Below, one piece after another: positions 1 through 8,407 of a stretch of 64,000 nucleotides of DNA. A program made the translations under genes and the position numbers. Origin of the DNA: Massilia kyonggiensis (lineage in GTDB: Bacteria > Pseudomonadota > Gammaproteobacteria > Burkholderiales > Burkholderiaceae_D). The notes beneath the pieces were generated by a model. That model worked only from the letters and a program-made list of their open reading frames with translations, was not told where the DNA came from and did no database searches. Where the stretch lies: contig NZ_JANUGY010000001.1 in NCBI RefSeq assembly GCF_024756235.1, positions 806,001-870,000 of the forward strand, in the 5' to 3' direction. Each line of letters starts with the position of its first letter. Within the stretch, counting starts at the first letter, position 1.

Positions 1-1166
1 AACGCCGCTTCGTGCGTGCGGCCGGCGAGCTCGAACGGACCGCTCGCATGCAGGCCGGCGTTGTCCTGCTTCGTGCGCGTCGTGTACGAGCCGGCGAAGG
101 CGGAGAGACCCTCGCCCGTCGCGCGGTCCGGCACGCCCGACAGGTACAGCAGGTAGGAATCGGAACGGCGGTCGCCGCGGCTGGCCGTGGCCTTGACCTT
201 CCAGCCGTTGGCGAAGCCGTGTTCCAGGTTGACGAAGGCGCTGTTGTACGAGGTCGGCCAGCGGGTCCAGTCCGCGGCCGACGTCTTCGATACGTTCCAG
301 TCCGTTTTCGACCCATCCGTATACCAGTACGGCAGGCCTCCCCACATCGGGCCGTTCGCCTGCGTCTCCTGGCGGCTGATGCCGACCTGCAGCAGGGTCG
401 TCGGCGTGAGGTCCGCGTCGATCGTCGCGTACGCGGTCTTTGTCCGGTTATGCAGCAGCGACACCCAGCTGTCCCCGTCCGTGTACTCGCCGACGAAGCG
501 GGCGCGCACGCTGCCGTCGTGCGTCAGCGGCGTCGTCACGTCGCCCAGCAGGCGGCGCTGGTTCCAGCGGCCGATGCCCGCTTCCACCGTGCCCGTCAGG
601 GTCTTCGCGGTCGCATGTTTCCGCACGAGGTTGATGGCGGCGGACGGGTTGCCGGCGCCCGTCATCAGCCCGGTCGCGCCGCGCACGACGTCGACGCGGT
701 CGTACAGCGCCAGGCTGCCCAGCACCTCGCCCGCGCTCCACGACTGTTCCCACGTCGTGGGCACGCCGTCGATCTGCAGGTTGTCGATGTCGAACCCGCG
801 CGCGGTGAAACCGGCGCGGCTCGTCTCGTACTGGTTCACGGACACGCCCGTCACATTGTTGACGAGGTCCGTCACGGTGAGCAGGCCCTGGTCCTCGATG
901 CGCTGCTGCGTCACCACCGTGACGGATTGCGGCGTCTCGCGCAGCGACAGGGTCAGCGGCACGGCCGTCCGGTCCTTGCCCGTCGTGTACGAGCCCGTGC
1001 CCTCGGTCGTCTCGCCGAGCCGCGTGGCGCTGATCTGCACTTGCTGGATCGGCGCATCGGCTGGGTCATCGTCGGCGGCCTGCGCCAGCATCGGCAAGGC
1101 GAGCGCGACGGCGGCCGCGAGGCGGTTGGGTGGAAGACGCCGGGCGGCGCGCGCATGCATGACCAT
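1..1166 (-). CDS. TonB-dependent siderophore receptor (3' end outside window)
   Basis: Outer-membrane receptor that should import a ferric siderophore using TonB energy. About 388 N-terminal residues are present and the frame stays open to the window edge. It starts with a signal peptide (basic MVMHARAARR, then a hydrophobic run ending in AQA near residue 31). The plug domain follows, with landmarks RETPQSVTVVTQQRI, GVSVNQYETSR and VDVVRGATGLMTGAGNPSA that are typical of FhuE/FpvA-like TonB siderophore receptors. The barrel begins with strands such as GTVEAGIGRWNQRR. The ATG at 1166 was chosen over an in-frame ATG at 1160; the two differ by two residues. A Fur box 35 bp upstream supports iron repression. 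The siderophore cannot be told from sequence. Confidence 0.93.
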   Translation of the reverse strand, partial: MVMHARAARRLPPNRLAAAVALALPMLAQAADDDPADAPIQQVQISATRLGETTEGTGSYTTGKDRTAVPLTLSLRETPQSVTVVTQQRIEDQGLLTVTDLVNNVTGVSVNQYETSRAGFTARGFDIDNLQIDGVPTTWEQSWSAGEVLGSLALYDRVDVVRGATGLMTGAGNPSAAINLVRKHATAKTLTGTVEAGIGRWNQRRLLGDVTTPLTHDGSVRARFVGEYTDGDSWVSLLHNRTKTAYATIDADLTPTTLLQVGISRQETQANGPMWGGLPYWYTDGSKTDWNVSKTSAADWTRWPTSYNSAFVNLEHGFANGWKVKATASRGDRRSDSYLLYLSGVPDRATGEGLSAFAGSYTTRTKQDNAGLHASGPFELAGRTHEAA

Positions 1167-1200
1167 CGAATCACTCCGTTCTGGATCAAATATTGAACGC

Positions 1201-1220
1201 GAATGATAATGATTCTCATT
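1201..1220 (-). promoter_or_regulatory. Fur box upstream of the siderophore receptor
   Basis: The sequence GAATGATAATGATTCTCATT closely matches the palindromic Fur consensus GATAATGATAATCATTATC. It lies 35-54 bp upstream of the receptor start and should mediate Fe2+-Fur repression. The surrounding bases are AT-rich (a TATATAG run follows) in an otherwise GC-rich region, as expected for a promoter. Confidence 0.85.
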
Positions 1221-1304
1221 TATATAGTCAACGACAATGAGGCGCAGGCGTGCCCGCGCGGCCGGCCGGGCCGGCGCACGGGCATTACGGGAGCAGGTAG
1301 GAGA

Positions 1305-2270
1305 TTATTTGAGCCAGCCGCGGTGGCGGAAGTACAGGAATGGCGCGATCGCGCTGACGACCATCAGGCCCAGCGACCAGCCGTAGCCGAACTTCCAGTG
1401 AATCTCCGGCAGGAATTCGAAGTTCATGCCGTAGATGCTGGCGATCAGCGTCGGCGGCAGGAACGCGACCGACGCCACCGAGAAGATCTTGATGATCTTG
1501 TTCTGGTTGATGTTGATGAAGCCGACGGTGGCGTCCATCAGGAAGTTGATCTTGTCGAACAGGAACGACGTGTGGCCGTCGAGCGATTCGATGTCGCGCA
1601 GGATCTGGCGCGCTTCTTCGAACTGTTCCGCGTTCAGTAATCGTCCCCGCATCAGGAAGCTGACGGCGCGGCGCGTGTCCATCATGTTGCGGCGGATGCG
1701 GCCGTTCAAGTCTTCCTCGTGGGCGATCGCATTCAGCGCGGAGGCCGCGTCCTGGTCGGTGAATTCCTTCTGCAGCACGCGCTGGCTGACGTCTTCCAGG
1801 CTCTCGTAGATCCCTTCCAGCGCGTCGGCCGAGTACTCGGCGTCGGTCGCGTACAGGTCCAGCAGCACGTCCATGTAGTCCTCGATCGACCCGGGCCGCG
1901 AGCGCGCGCGCAGGCGCACGAGGCGGAACACGGGCAAGTCGTCCGTGTGGACCGAGAACAGGATCTTCTTGGCCAGGATGAACGCGACCGTCACGATGCG
2001 CGACGGGCCGTCCTCTTCCTCGCGCAGGAAGTCGGTGCGCAGGTGCAGGTCACCGTTTTCCGCTTCGTAATAGCGCGCGGACGCCTCGATGTCCTGGACT
2101 TCGTCCTCGCCGGGCAGGATCACGTCATAGGTCGTCTTGACCCAGGCGCGCTCCTCGTCGGTCGGGTCGAGCAGGTCGACCCAGACGGCAGGCGCGTTCT
2201 CCAGATCGGCGCGCGACGCGATGGGTATCTGGTTCAGTCGGCCATTTTGTAGGACAAATACGTTGATCAT
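1305..2270 (-). CDS. corA: Magnesium/cobalt transporter CorA
   Basis: Inner-membrane channel for Mg2+ (also Co2+/Ni2+), 321 aa, the usual CorA length. It has a long soluble alpha/beta N-terminal domain, a long helix, then two C-terminal transmembrane segments (roughly residues 258-280 and 295-313). The signature GMN loop is at residues 281-283 (ASIYGMNFEFLPE). The ATG at 2270 (MINVFVLQNG) is used because it is preceded by a GAGAAAG ribosome-binding site; the open frame continues 30 codons upstream without family similarity. It appears to be monocistronic. Confidence 0.95.
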   Translation of the reverse strand: MINVFVLQNGRLNQIPIASRADLENAPAVWVDLLDPTDEERAWVKTTYDVILPGEDEVQDIEASARYYEAENGDLHLRTDFLREEEDGPSRIVTVAFILAKKILFSVHTDDLPVFRLVRLRARSRPGSIEDYMDVLLDLYATDAEYSADALEGIYESLEDVSQRVLQKEFTDQDAASALNAIAHEEDLNGRIRRNMMDTRRAVSFLMRGRLLNAEQFEEARQILRDIESLDGHTSFLFDKINFLMDATVGFININQNKIIKIFSVASVAFLPPTLIASIYGMNFEFLPEIHWKFGYGWSLGLMVVSAIAPFLYFRHRGWLK

Positions 2271-2364
2271 GCGCTGCTTTCTCGGCCGGATTCGGAAACA
2301 GCGCAAGTGTACCTGTAAGCCCTGAGCCCGGCCAGCCCGAACGCACGTTTTCCCAGGCAAATTC

Positions 2365-2570
2365 CCAAATTCGGGGTCAGGTCCAATTTCGCCGTAAATT
2401 CGGGGTCAGAGCACTTTTTGTGGCAATGGTCAGACGGAATGTTTGAGGCATCTGCGCCACTAAAACATCACGTGGTAGATGCAAGTCCCGCAAAGTCGGG
2501 GCTAAGCGTCGCACTTCGAAATGTGCTCTGACCCCGAATTTGGGAAAAAATGTGCTCTGACCCCGAATTT
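2365..2570. repeat. Inverted-repeat element with GGGGTCAGAGCAC termini
   Basis: A gene-free 0.2-kb element. AAATTCGGGGTCAGAGCAC (2396-2414) is repeated as its exact reverse complement at 2552-2570 and, over 19 bases, at 2523-2541. A partial direct copy (AAATTCGGGGTCAG) lies at 2367-2380. The core holds a small CCCG/CGGG hairpin near 2487-2500 and no usable ORF. Outward-facing 'ggggtcagagcac' repeats are commonly scattered in proteobacterial genomes and are often linked to REP-associated tyrosine transposases, so this looks like a non-autonomous REP/MITE-like unit. The right end overlaps the mtgA stop codon by one base. Confidence 0.7.
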
Positions 2571-3310
2571 CAGGGCAGTTCGGCGGCGTTCATGCGGCGC
2601 TGGATGATGGCCGTGCGGCGCGCCAGGTAGTTCGTGTCGCGGTGGCGGTCGTAGTAGCGCGGGTTCGGCAACATCACGGCCAGCCGGGCGGCCTGGGCGG
2701 TATTCAGGTTCGCGGCCGACGTGCGGAAATAATGGCGCGCGGCAGCCTCGGCGCCGAACACGCCGCGGCCGAATTCGACCACGTTCAGGTAGATTTCCAG
2801 GATGCGCTGCTTGTCCATCACGGCTTCCAGCATGTAGGCGATGACCAGTTCCTGGCCCTTACGCAGGTAGTTGCGCGAGCCGGACAGGAACAGGTTCTTG
2901 GCCAGCTGCTGGGTGATCGTCGAGCCGCCGCCCACGACCCGGTGCTTCTTGTTGTTGCGCTCGTACGCCTTTTCCAACGCATCCCAGTCGACGCCGTCAT
3001 GCTCGCTGAAGTTGGCGTCCTCGGACGCGATCACGGCGCGCTTGAGGTTGTTCGAGATGCGGGCATACGGCACCCACACCTGCTCCAGCTTCGCGTTCGG
3101 GTTCTTCTCGCGCAGCGCCGACAGCTGCTGGCGCATCATGCTCGTGGACGACGGATTGAACTGCGTCCACCAGCACACCATCGCGAAGAAATACAGCTGC
3201 AGCAGGACGACGAGCAGCAGCGGCCCGAGGATGAGCCATTTCACCCAGCGCCGGCCGCCGGTTTTTGCGCGCGCCGGCGTGCCCGCCTTCAGGGTGCCGA
3301 CGCCGCTCAT
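2570..3310 (-). CDS. mtgA: Monofunctional biosynthetic peptidoglycan transglycosylase
   Basis: Polymerises lipid II into glycan strands in the periplasm. 246 aa, with a single N-terminal membrane anchor (about residues 25-45) and then a GT51 domain. The catalytic motif ASEDANFSEHDG places the glutamate at Glu97, and the second motif GGSTITQQLAKNLFL is intact. There is no transpeptidase domain, which separates it from class A penicillin-binding proteins. Its ATG overlaps the aroE stop by 4 nt, so the two are translationally coupled. The stop codon abuts the inverted-repeat element at 2365-2570. Confidence 0.96.
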   Translation of the reverse strand: MSGVGTLKAGTPARAKTGGRRWVKWLILGPLLLVVLLQLYFFAMVCWWTQFNPSSTSMMRQQLSALREKNPNAKLEQVWVPYARISNNLKRAVIASEDANFSEHDGVDWDALEKAYERNNKKHRVVGGGSTITQQLAKNLFLSGSRNYLRKGQELVIAYMLEAVMDKQRILEIYLNVVEFGRGVFGAEAAARHYFRTSAANLNTAQAARLAVMLPNPRYYDRHRDTNYLARRTAIIQRRMNAAELP

Positions 3311-4128
3311 GATGCGCGCATGCGGGCCAGCAGGGCCGACGTCTCCGGCCGCACGCCGCGCCAGGTGAAGAACGCTTCCGCCGCCTGCTCGACCAGCATG
3401 CCGAGGCCGTCACGCACGGTCGCGCCGTGCGCTGCCGCGAACGCCATGAACGGGGTCAAGTCTTTCCCGTACATCATGTCCAGCGCCAGCGTCCCCGCGC
3501 GGAAGGCCGACGCGGGCACGGGCGGCAGATCGGCCGACAGGCTCGCCGACGTCGCGTTGACGACGACGTCGAACGGACCGGCGATGTCGGCGAACCCGCA
3601 GGCGCTGATCTGCCCTGCGTATGCGACGTGGCCGGCAAAGTGGTCGACGAGCGCATCGGCCGTCGCACGCGTGCGGTTGGCGATCACGATCGCTTCCGGT
3701 TTCTCGTCCAGGAACGGCAGGATGACGCCGCGCGCCGCGCCGCCCGCGCCCAGCAGCAGGACGCGCTTGCCGGTGAGCGGCACGCCGGCATTCTTCACGA
3801 TGTCGGCCACGAGGCCCGGCCCGTCCGTGTTGTCGCCGACGATCTCGTTGCCCTCGAAGCGCAAGGTGTTGACGGCCCCCGCCAGGCGCGCCCGCTCTTC
3901 CAGCCGGGTGGCCACGGCGGCCGCTTCCAGCTTGAACGGGAGCGTCACGTTGGCGCCGCGGTAGCCCTGCGCGACGAGGTCGCGGACCATATCGGCGAAG
4001 CCGTCCAGCGGCGCCAGGCAGCGCTCGTACGCGATGTCCTGGCCGGTCGCGGCCGCGAACGCGGCGTGGATGTCCGGCGATTTGCTGTGGGCGATCGGGT
4101 TGCCGATCACGCAGTATTTATCCGTCAT
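3307..4128 (-). CDS. aroE: Shikimate dehydrogenase
   Basis: NADP-dependent reduction of 3-dehydroshikimate to shikimate in aromatic amino-acid synthesis. 273 aa, full length. The substrate pocket motif NPIAHSKSP is near the N-terminus and the catalytic lysine is in NVTLPFK (about residue 67). The nucleotide-binding GAGGAARGV loop and an NRT motif, typical of the NADP-specific AroE class, follow. The gene lies 11 nt after the TonB-like gene and overlaps mtgA by 4 nt, a grouping common in betaproteobacteria. Confidence 0.97.
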   Translation of the reverse strand: MTDKYCVIGNPIAHSKSPDIHAAFAAATGQDIAYERCLAPLDGFADMVRDLVAQGYRGANVTLPFKLEAAAVATRLEERARLAGAVNTLRFEGNEIVGDNTDGPGLVADIVKNAGVPLTGKRVLLLGAGGAARGVILPFLDEKPEAIVIANRTRATADALVDHFAGHVAYAGQISACGFADIAGPFDVVVNATSASLSADLPPVPASAFRAGTLALDMMYGKDLTPFMAFAAAHGATVRDGLGMLVEQAAEAFFTWRGVRPETSALLARMRAS

Positions 4129-4139
4129 GGGTTCTCCTG

Positions 4140-5021
4140 TTATCCTTCGCCGCGCAGTTCTGCCTGCAGTTTTTCCTCGCGGGTGAATTTGAAGCGGGTG
4201 ACGACGATCCAGAGGTCGTCCTTGTCGGTCGAGCGCATGTTGGCCGGGAACTTGCCGAACGGCGCGGCGCGGCGGACGATCGCCAGCGCGGCCTTGTCCA
4301 GCGCCGGATTGCCGGAGCTGCGCTCGATGCGCGGCCCGCCTTCTTTTTCGTACAGCGTGCCGTCCTGGAAGATCGGGATGTAGACGACCAGTTCGCCATA
4401 CAGCTTCTTGCCGTTCTGCTGCGGGAAGTTCAAGGTGCCCACTTCTTCCACGCGCTTCTGCATCGCCTTGTAATACATGGCGTAGCCGACTTCGCGCGTG
4501 CTGGGGCTGATGAACGTCTTTTTCGGGCGCTTGTTCTCGTCGGCGATGCGCTGGGTGATCTCGGCCGTCATGCGCGCGATCGCCTTGGTGGAGTCGAGAT
4601 TGTCCTCGCCCGTGCGGCTGGGGTCCGGCTTCGTCTGTTCGGCCACCGGCGCGCTGTTGAACTGCGACTGGCGCATCTTCGTCAGCACGCTTTTCTGCTG
4701 CTGTTCCAGTTCGGCGATGCGGCGCTGCAGCGCCTTGATGCTGTCGCCATTCTCGACCTTGCGCAGGTCCGGCAGCGGCGACTGGGCGCGGCCGGCATCG
4801 GCATTGCCGCCGCCGTCCAGGTTGGCCTGGGCCAGCGCGTCCGCCTTGACGGGGGCGCGCGCATGCTTCGCGTTGACGAGGATGACCTCCAGGCCCGGAT
4901 CGGCCGGCTGCAGCCGGAACGCATCCGGCGCGGCGAAGCGGACCGCCAGCAGGGAAGCGTGCGCCAGCACCGAACAGGCGATGGCGATCATCAGGGGACG
5001 GTTGTGTCGGAGGGTGTTCAC
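4140..5021 (-). CDS. TonB C-terminal-domain envelope protein
   Basis: 293 aa. An N-terminal membrane anchor (about residues 10-28, MIAIACSVLAHASLLAVRF) leads to a periplasmic region. A short coiled coil follows (LQRRIAELEQQQKSVLTKM, about residues 95-115), then a TonB-type C-terminal domain (GELVVYIPIFQDGTL, SSGNPALDKAALAIVRRA, PFGKFP). It should couple proton-motive force to outer-membrane receptors. It lacks the long Pro-rich spacer of classical TonB and has a coiled coil instead, so a TolA-like or dedicated role is possible. No ExbB/ExbD genes are adjacent. It is the first gene before aroE-mtgA. Confidence 0.8.
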   Translation of the reverse strand: MNTLRHNRPLMIAIACSVLAHASLLAVRFAAPDAFRLQPADPGLEVILVNAKHARAPVKADALAQANLDGGGNADAGRAQSPLPDLRKVENGDSIKALQRRIAELEQQQKSVLTKMRQSQFNSAPVAEQTKPDPSRTGEDNLDSTKAIARMTAEITQRIADENKRPKKTFISPSTREVGYAMYYKAMQKRVEEVGTLNFPQQNGKKLYGELVVYIPIFQDGTLYEKEGGPRIERSSGNPALDKAALAIVRRAAPFGKFPANMRSTDKDDLWIVVTRFKFTREEKLQAELRGEG

Positions 5022-5163
5022 GCGCTGCGGGGTGGGACGGTTGGGGTCATGGAACTCCCCATTCTACCGTGCAGGCCGGCCGATTTGCGAGCCTTGCGGA
5101 AAGACCCGACCGCTGATGCAACAGGATATTGTCGACGTTTCAACGATCGGTGTCAGTCACACA

Positions 5164-7212
5164 TCACGCGGCCTGCTCGCCCGTGACGTCGGTCTGCGTC
5201 TCCGGATCGGTGACGGCGACCGCCCCCTCGGCCTCGGCCGCTTCCGCAGCCGCCGCCTCGCCCGTGTCTTCTTCCTCGTCCAGGCCCAGTTCCTCGGCCG
5301 CTTCCGGCGCCACGGCGGCCACTTCGAGCAGGCGCGCCTCCAGCGACAGGTCGACCTCGTCCCAGCGCACGATGTCCAGGCGGACCTGGGCGCCGCGCGC
5401 CGCCTGCGGCATGCCCGGCAGGCGGATCACGAGCGGGATCTCGACGAGGCGCAGCACCTCGTCCTTCAGCACGACGGCTTCCACCTGTTTCGCATGTTCC
5501 TGCGCCAGCCAGCGCAGGCACCAGTAACGCTCCATGTTCTGCTGGAAGTCGTTATAGGCGGAATAGGCGGCGTCGAACGCGGAGACGATCGAGAACAGCG
5601 TCGCATCGCGGTGCTTGAACGGGGCGACGAGCGGCGCCGTCACGCCGTTGCTGGCGCACGCGAGGATCTGCCACTGGTTCACGAGGTCGGTATAACGGCG
5701 CAGCGGCGACGTCGACCACGCGTATTGATCGACGCCGAGGCCCTGGTGCGGCGCGGCGTGCGTGACCATGCGCACCTGCATCTTGGCGGCCCAGCCGCCG
5801 GCGCCTGGGCCCTGCGAGCGGTAGATGCCCGGCACGCCGCAGTCGTGCAGCAGCTTGCCCCACGTGCTGTTCGCGAAGATCATCAGCTCGGCCACGATCT
5901 TGTCCAGCGGCGCACCGCGCTTGCGGCGCACGATCGTGACGACGTCGTCCTCGACATAGAAATTGAAGTCGACGCGGTTCGCCTGTTCCGGCTTCAGGCC
6001 GAACGCTTCCCGCTTCTTCATGCGGCCCGCTTCCAGCTGCAGCGCCCACTGCCACAGCAGGCCCAGCTCCATCTTGTGCGGGTAGTCGCCTTCGCCGTTG
6101 TTCAGCGTCTCCTCGTTGACGACGTCGTCGAGGTCGTTGTGGCGCAGGTTGTTCTTGACCGGGACGCGCTCGGCGCGGGTCGTCGTCGAGAGCACGGTCC
6201 ACGTGGCCGGATCCAGCACGGCGTACAGCGACAGCGCCGGGCAGTCGTTGCCCTCGGCCAGCGTGTAGGCGTCGACGACGTCGTCCGGCAGCATCGTGAT
6301 CTTGTCGCCCGGCATATACACGGTCGACATGCGCGCGCGGGCGATCTTGTCGATGGCGTCGTCCGGACGGATGCCCAGGCCCGGCGCCGCGATGTGGATG
6401 CCCACGCGGACCGTGCCGTCATCCAGCTTCTCGACGGAGAATGCGTCGTCGATCTCGGTCGTCGTCACGTCGTCGATCGAGAACGCAGCCACGTTCGCCA
6501 GCGGCAGGTCGGCGGGCGGGGTCGGCACGGCGACGGGCGGGAAGCCGGCGCCGCGCGGGAAGTGTTCGAACAGGAAGCGGCCCATGTGCAGCTCTTTCGC
6601 CGACGCGATGCCGCCCGTGGACAGCATCAGGCGCGGCGCCGTCGTCTGCAATTCGTCGGCCGCGGTCTCGAGCGCTTTATATTCGATACTGTTCTTGTCC
6701 GGCTTGAACAGCAGTTGCTGGACGAGCGGCTGCATCGCCTGCGGCAACGTGCCGGCCTTCAGTTCCTCGACATACGCGGCCTGGACGAGGGCCTGCTGCT
6801 TTTTCTTTTCGATGCCCGCCAGCGCCGCGCGCAGCGATTGTTCCGGCGCCGCCTTGTAGCGGCCGCGGCCCTTCTTGTAGAAATAGATCGGCGCGCCGTG
6901 CAGCGCCAGCACGAGGCCGGCCGCTTCGAACGGCAGCGGTGCGTGGCCGAAATATTCCGCGCCCAGCTCGGCGAACCCGAATTCTTCCTGGCCCGCGACT
7001 TCCCACAGGAATTCCAGATCGACGTCCGCCGCGACGGTCTTCGCCTGCTCCAGCAGGGTCGCAGGGTCCGGCTTGTCGAACTGCAGCATCACGTCGCGCG
7101 CCTTGACCTTGGTACGTTTCCCGCTCGGCATTTCGACCTGGTAGGCCTCGCCCGCCTGCGACAGCACGGTGCCGACCTTGAAATCGCCGGACTCTTCGAA
7201 AAATAAGTTCAT
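5164..7212 (-). CDS. RNase II/R-family exoribonuclease (RNB domain)
   Basis: 3'-5' exoribonuclease, 682 aa. The N-terminal third (about 1-240) holds a small beta domain and helices. The RNB catalytic domain starts near DDVTTTEIDDAFSVE (the Asp cluster that binds Mg2+) and continues through GIHIAAPGLGI, a PVKNNLRHNDLDD segment and STSPLRRYTDLVNQW. A short S1-like beta segment follows, then an acidic Ala/Glu-rich tail of about 60 residues that is probably disordered. It is shorter than RNase R and resembles the 'VacB/RNase II family' proteins of betaproteobacteria. The start overlaps the ubiC stop by 4 nt, making it the last gene of mpl-yqiA-ubiC-rnb. Confidence 0.88.
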   Translation of the reverse strand: MNLFFEESGDFKVGTVLSQAGEAYQVEMPSGKRTKVKARDVMLQFDKPDPATLLEQAKTVAADVDLEFLWEVAGQEEFGFAELGAEYFGHAPLPFEAAGLVLALHGAPIYFYKKGRGRYKAAPEQSLRAALAGIEKKKQQALVQAAYVEELKAGTLPQAMQPLVQQLLFKPDKNSIEYKALETAADELQTTAPRLMLSTGGIASAKELHMGRFLFEHFPRGAGFPPVAVPTPPADLPLANVAAFSIDDVTTTEIDDAFSVEKLDDGTVRVGIHIAAPGLGIRPDDAIDKIARARMSTVYMPGDKITMLPDDVVDAYTLAEGNDCPALSLYAVLDPATWTVLSTTTRAERVPVKNNLRHNDLDDVVNEETLNNGEGDYPHKMELGLLWQWALQLEAGRMKKREAFGLKPEQANRVDFNFYVEDDVVTIVRRKRGAPLDKIVAELMIFANSTWGKLLHDCGVPGIYRSQGPGAGGWAAKMQVRMVTHAAPHQGLGVDQYAWSTSPLRRYTDLVNQWQILACASNGVTAPLVAPFKHRDATLFSIVSAFDAAYSAYNDFQQNMERYWCLRWLAQEHAKQVEAVVLKDEVLRLVEIPLVIRLPGMPQAARGAQVRLDIVRWDEVDLSLEARLLEVAAVAPEAAEELGLDEEEDTGEAAAAEAAEAEGAVAVTDPETQTDVTGEQAA

Positions 7213-7802
7213 TTTGTATTCGTATTCATATTAAATGCGGTCGCCTCGAGATCGAGCACCTCGGGCAGGAAGACCTCGGTGACCAGCAGCAGTCCCTGGC
7301 GGCGGCGGTACACGCAGCGCCGCGCAAAATAAGAGTCGCGCGCCGGCGCATTCCGGCCCAGCGCCGCATGCACGCGGGCCAGCAGCGGATGGCCGGGACG
7401 CAGCCGCGCGAATTCCAGCGCGCCGCGCGTGACCCGCGGATCGTAAAACAGCGTGGTGCCGAGCGAGCGTTCGCCCAGCGCCGAAAACAGGGGCCAGTCG
7501 CTCGCGCTTGCACTCATCGGCACGACGGTGTGGCCGTACACGACCGGCTGGCCGTCGCAGCGCAGCAGCACTTCGCGTTCCCATACGCGCTGGGGCCGCG
7601 CCAGGCCGATCGCACCGGCCTCGTCCGCCAGGCAGACATTGCCCGCCTGGCGCAGTTTCTGTACCCGGAAATGCCGGCTGTGCGCGATCAGGCGTGCCGT
7701 CAGGGAGCCCGGCGTCGTCAGCCAGTCGCGCATGGCGGCCGGCGCGCCCGTGCCGTCCGGATGCGCCAGCCAACGGGCCCGGCGCAGCGAAGCGGGCCTC
7801 AC
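7209..7802 (-). CDS. ubiC: Chorismate lyase (chorismate--pyruvate lyase)
   Basis: Converts chorismate to 4-hydroxybenzoate plus pyruvate, the first step of ubiquinone synthesis. 197 aa. Family landmarks include DWLTTPGSLTARL near the N-terminus, the WEREVLL arginine region, VVYGHTVVP, LGTTLFYDP and the C-terminal VTEVFLPEVL that carries the active-site glutamate. The ATG overlaps yqiA by 4 nt and the stop overlaps the exoribonuclease start by 4 nt, so it sits inside a tightly coupled operon. Confidence 0.9.
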   Translation of the reverse strand: MRPASLRRARWLAHPDGTGAPAAMRDWLTTPGSLTARLIAHSRHFRVQKLRQAGNVCLADEAGAIGLARPQRVWEREVLLRCDGQPVVYGHTVVPMSASASDWPLFSALGERSLGTTLFYDPRVTRGALEFARLRPGHPLLARVHAALGRNAPARDSYFARRCVYRRRQGLLLVTEVFLPEVLDLEATAFNMNTNTK

Positions 7803-8407
7803 TGACGATGGTCCGATCCGGCAGCGCCTTGTACTCCACAGAAGGCCAGCACCTCATCGACATACTGCTCGAATTCCGACACCGCGTGGTCGCTGCCCTG
7901 GATGACGTGCTGGTGCGCGCCCGCGTAATGCGCAACCATGTCGCGGTAGTCCAACACCTCGTCGCCGGTGGCGGCCAGCAGGAAATAGCGCTCCGGCCGG
8001 GTGATGGTCCCGACCTTCAATGCGGCCAGTTCATCGATGTACTCGCGCTTGAATTCGAACGGCTCGCCGGTATGCCACTCGGTCGTGATGCCGACGTGCT
8101 TGTCCAGGTCTTTCAGGGGATCGACGGCCGGATTGATCAGCGCGGCGCGGCAACCGAAGCGTTCCGCCAGCCAGGTGGCATAGAAGCCGCCCAGCGAGGA
8201 ACCGATGATCGCGAGATTGCCCGAATAGCGCTCGACCAGCGTCAGCACGAGGTCCATCGCGGCCTTCGGCGAGGCCGGCAGCTGCGGGCAGGTCAGGTCG
8301 CCGGCGCGGCCGGCCGCTTCCATCCGCTGCTGCACCACTCTCGCCTTGAACGAGCGCGGGGACGAGCGGAAGCCGTGCAGGTAAAGCAGGTGCGAGGCGC
8401 CGCTCAT
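7799..8407 (-). CDS. YqiA/YcfP-type alpha/beta hydrolase
   Basis: Small esterase-like hydrolase, 202 aa. LLYLHGFRSSP supplies the oxyanion region, GSSLGGFYATWLAE is the nucleophile elbow (Ser in GSSLGG), ATGDEVLDY contains the acid, and GSDHAVSEFE contains the catalytic histidine. The family is annotated as YqiA esterase and its physiological substrate is unknown. It overlaps mpl upstream and ubiC downstream, each by 4 nt, suggesting co-expression with cell-wall recycling and quinone genes rather than a shared pathway. Confidence 0.88.
   Translation of the reverse strand: MSGASHLLYLHGFRSSPRSFKARVVQQRMEAAGRAGDLTCPQLPASPKAAMDLVLTLVERYSGNLAIIGSSLGGFYATWLAERFGCRAALINPAVDPLKDLDKHVGITTEWHTGEPFEFKREYIDELAALKVGTITRPERYFLLAATGDEVLDYRDMVAHYAGAHQHVIQGSDHAVSEFEQYVDEVLAFCGVQGAAGSDHRQ

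Noticed and set aside
4498..7206. 902-aa open frame on the plus strand
   Set aside because: Antisense to the TonB-like gene and the exoribonuclease; composition is typical of a shadow frame.
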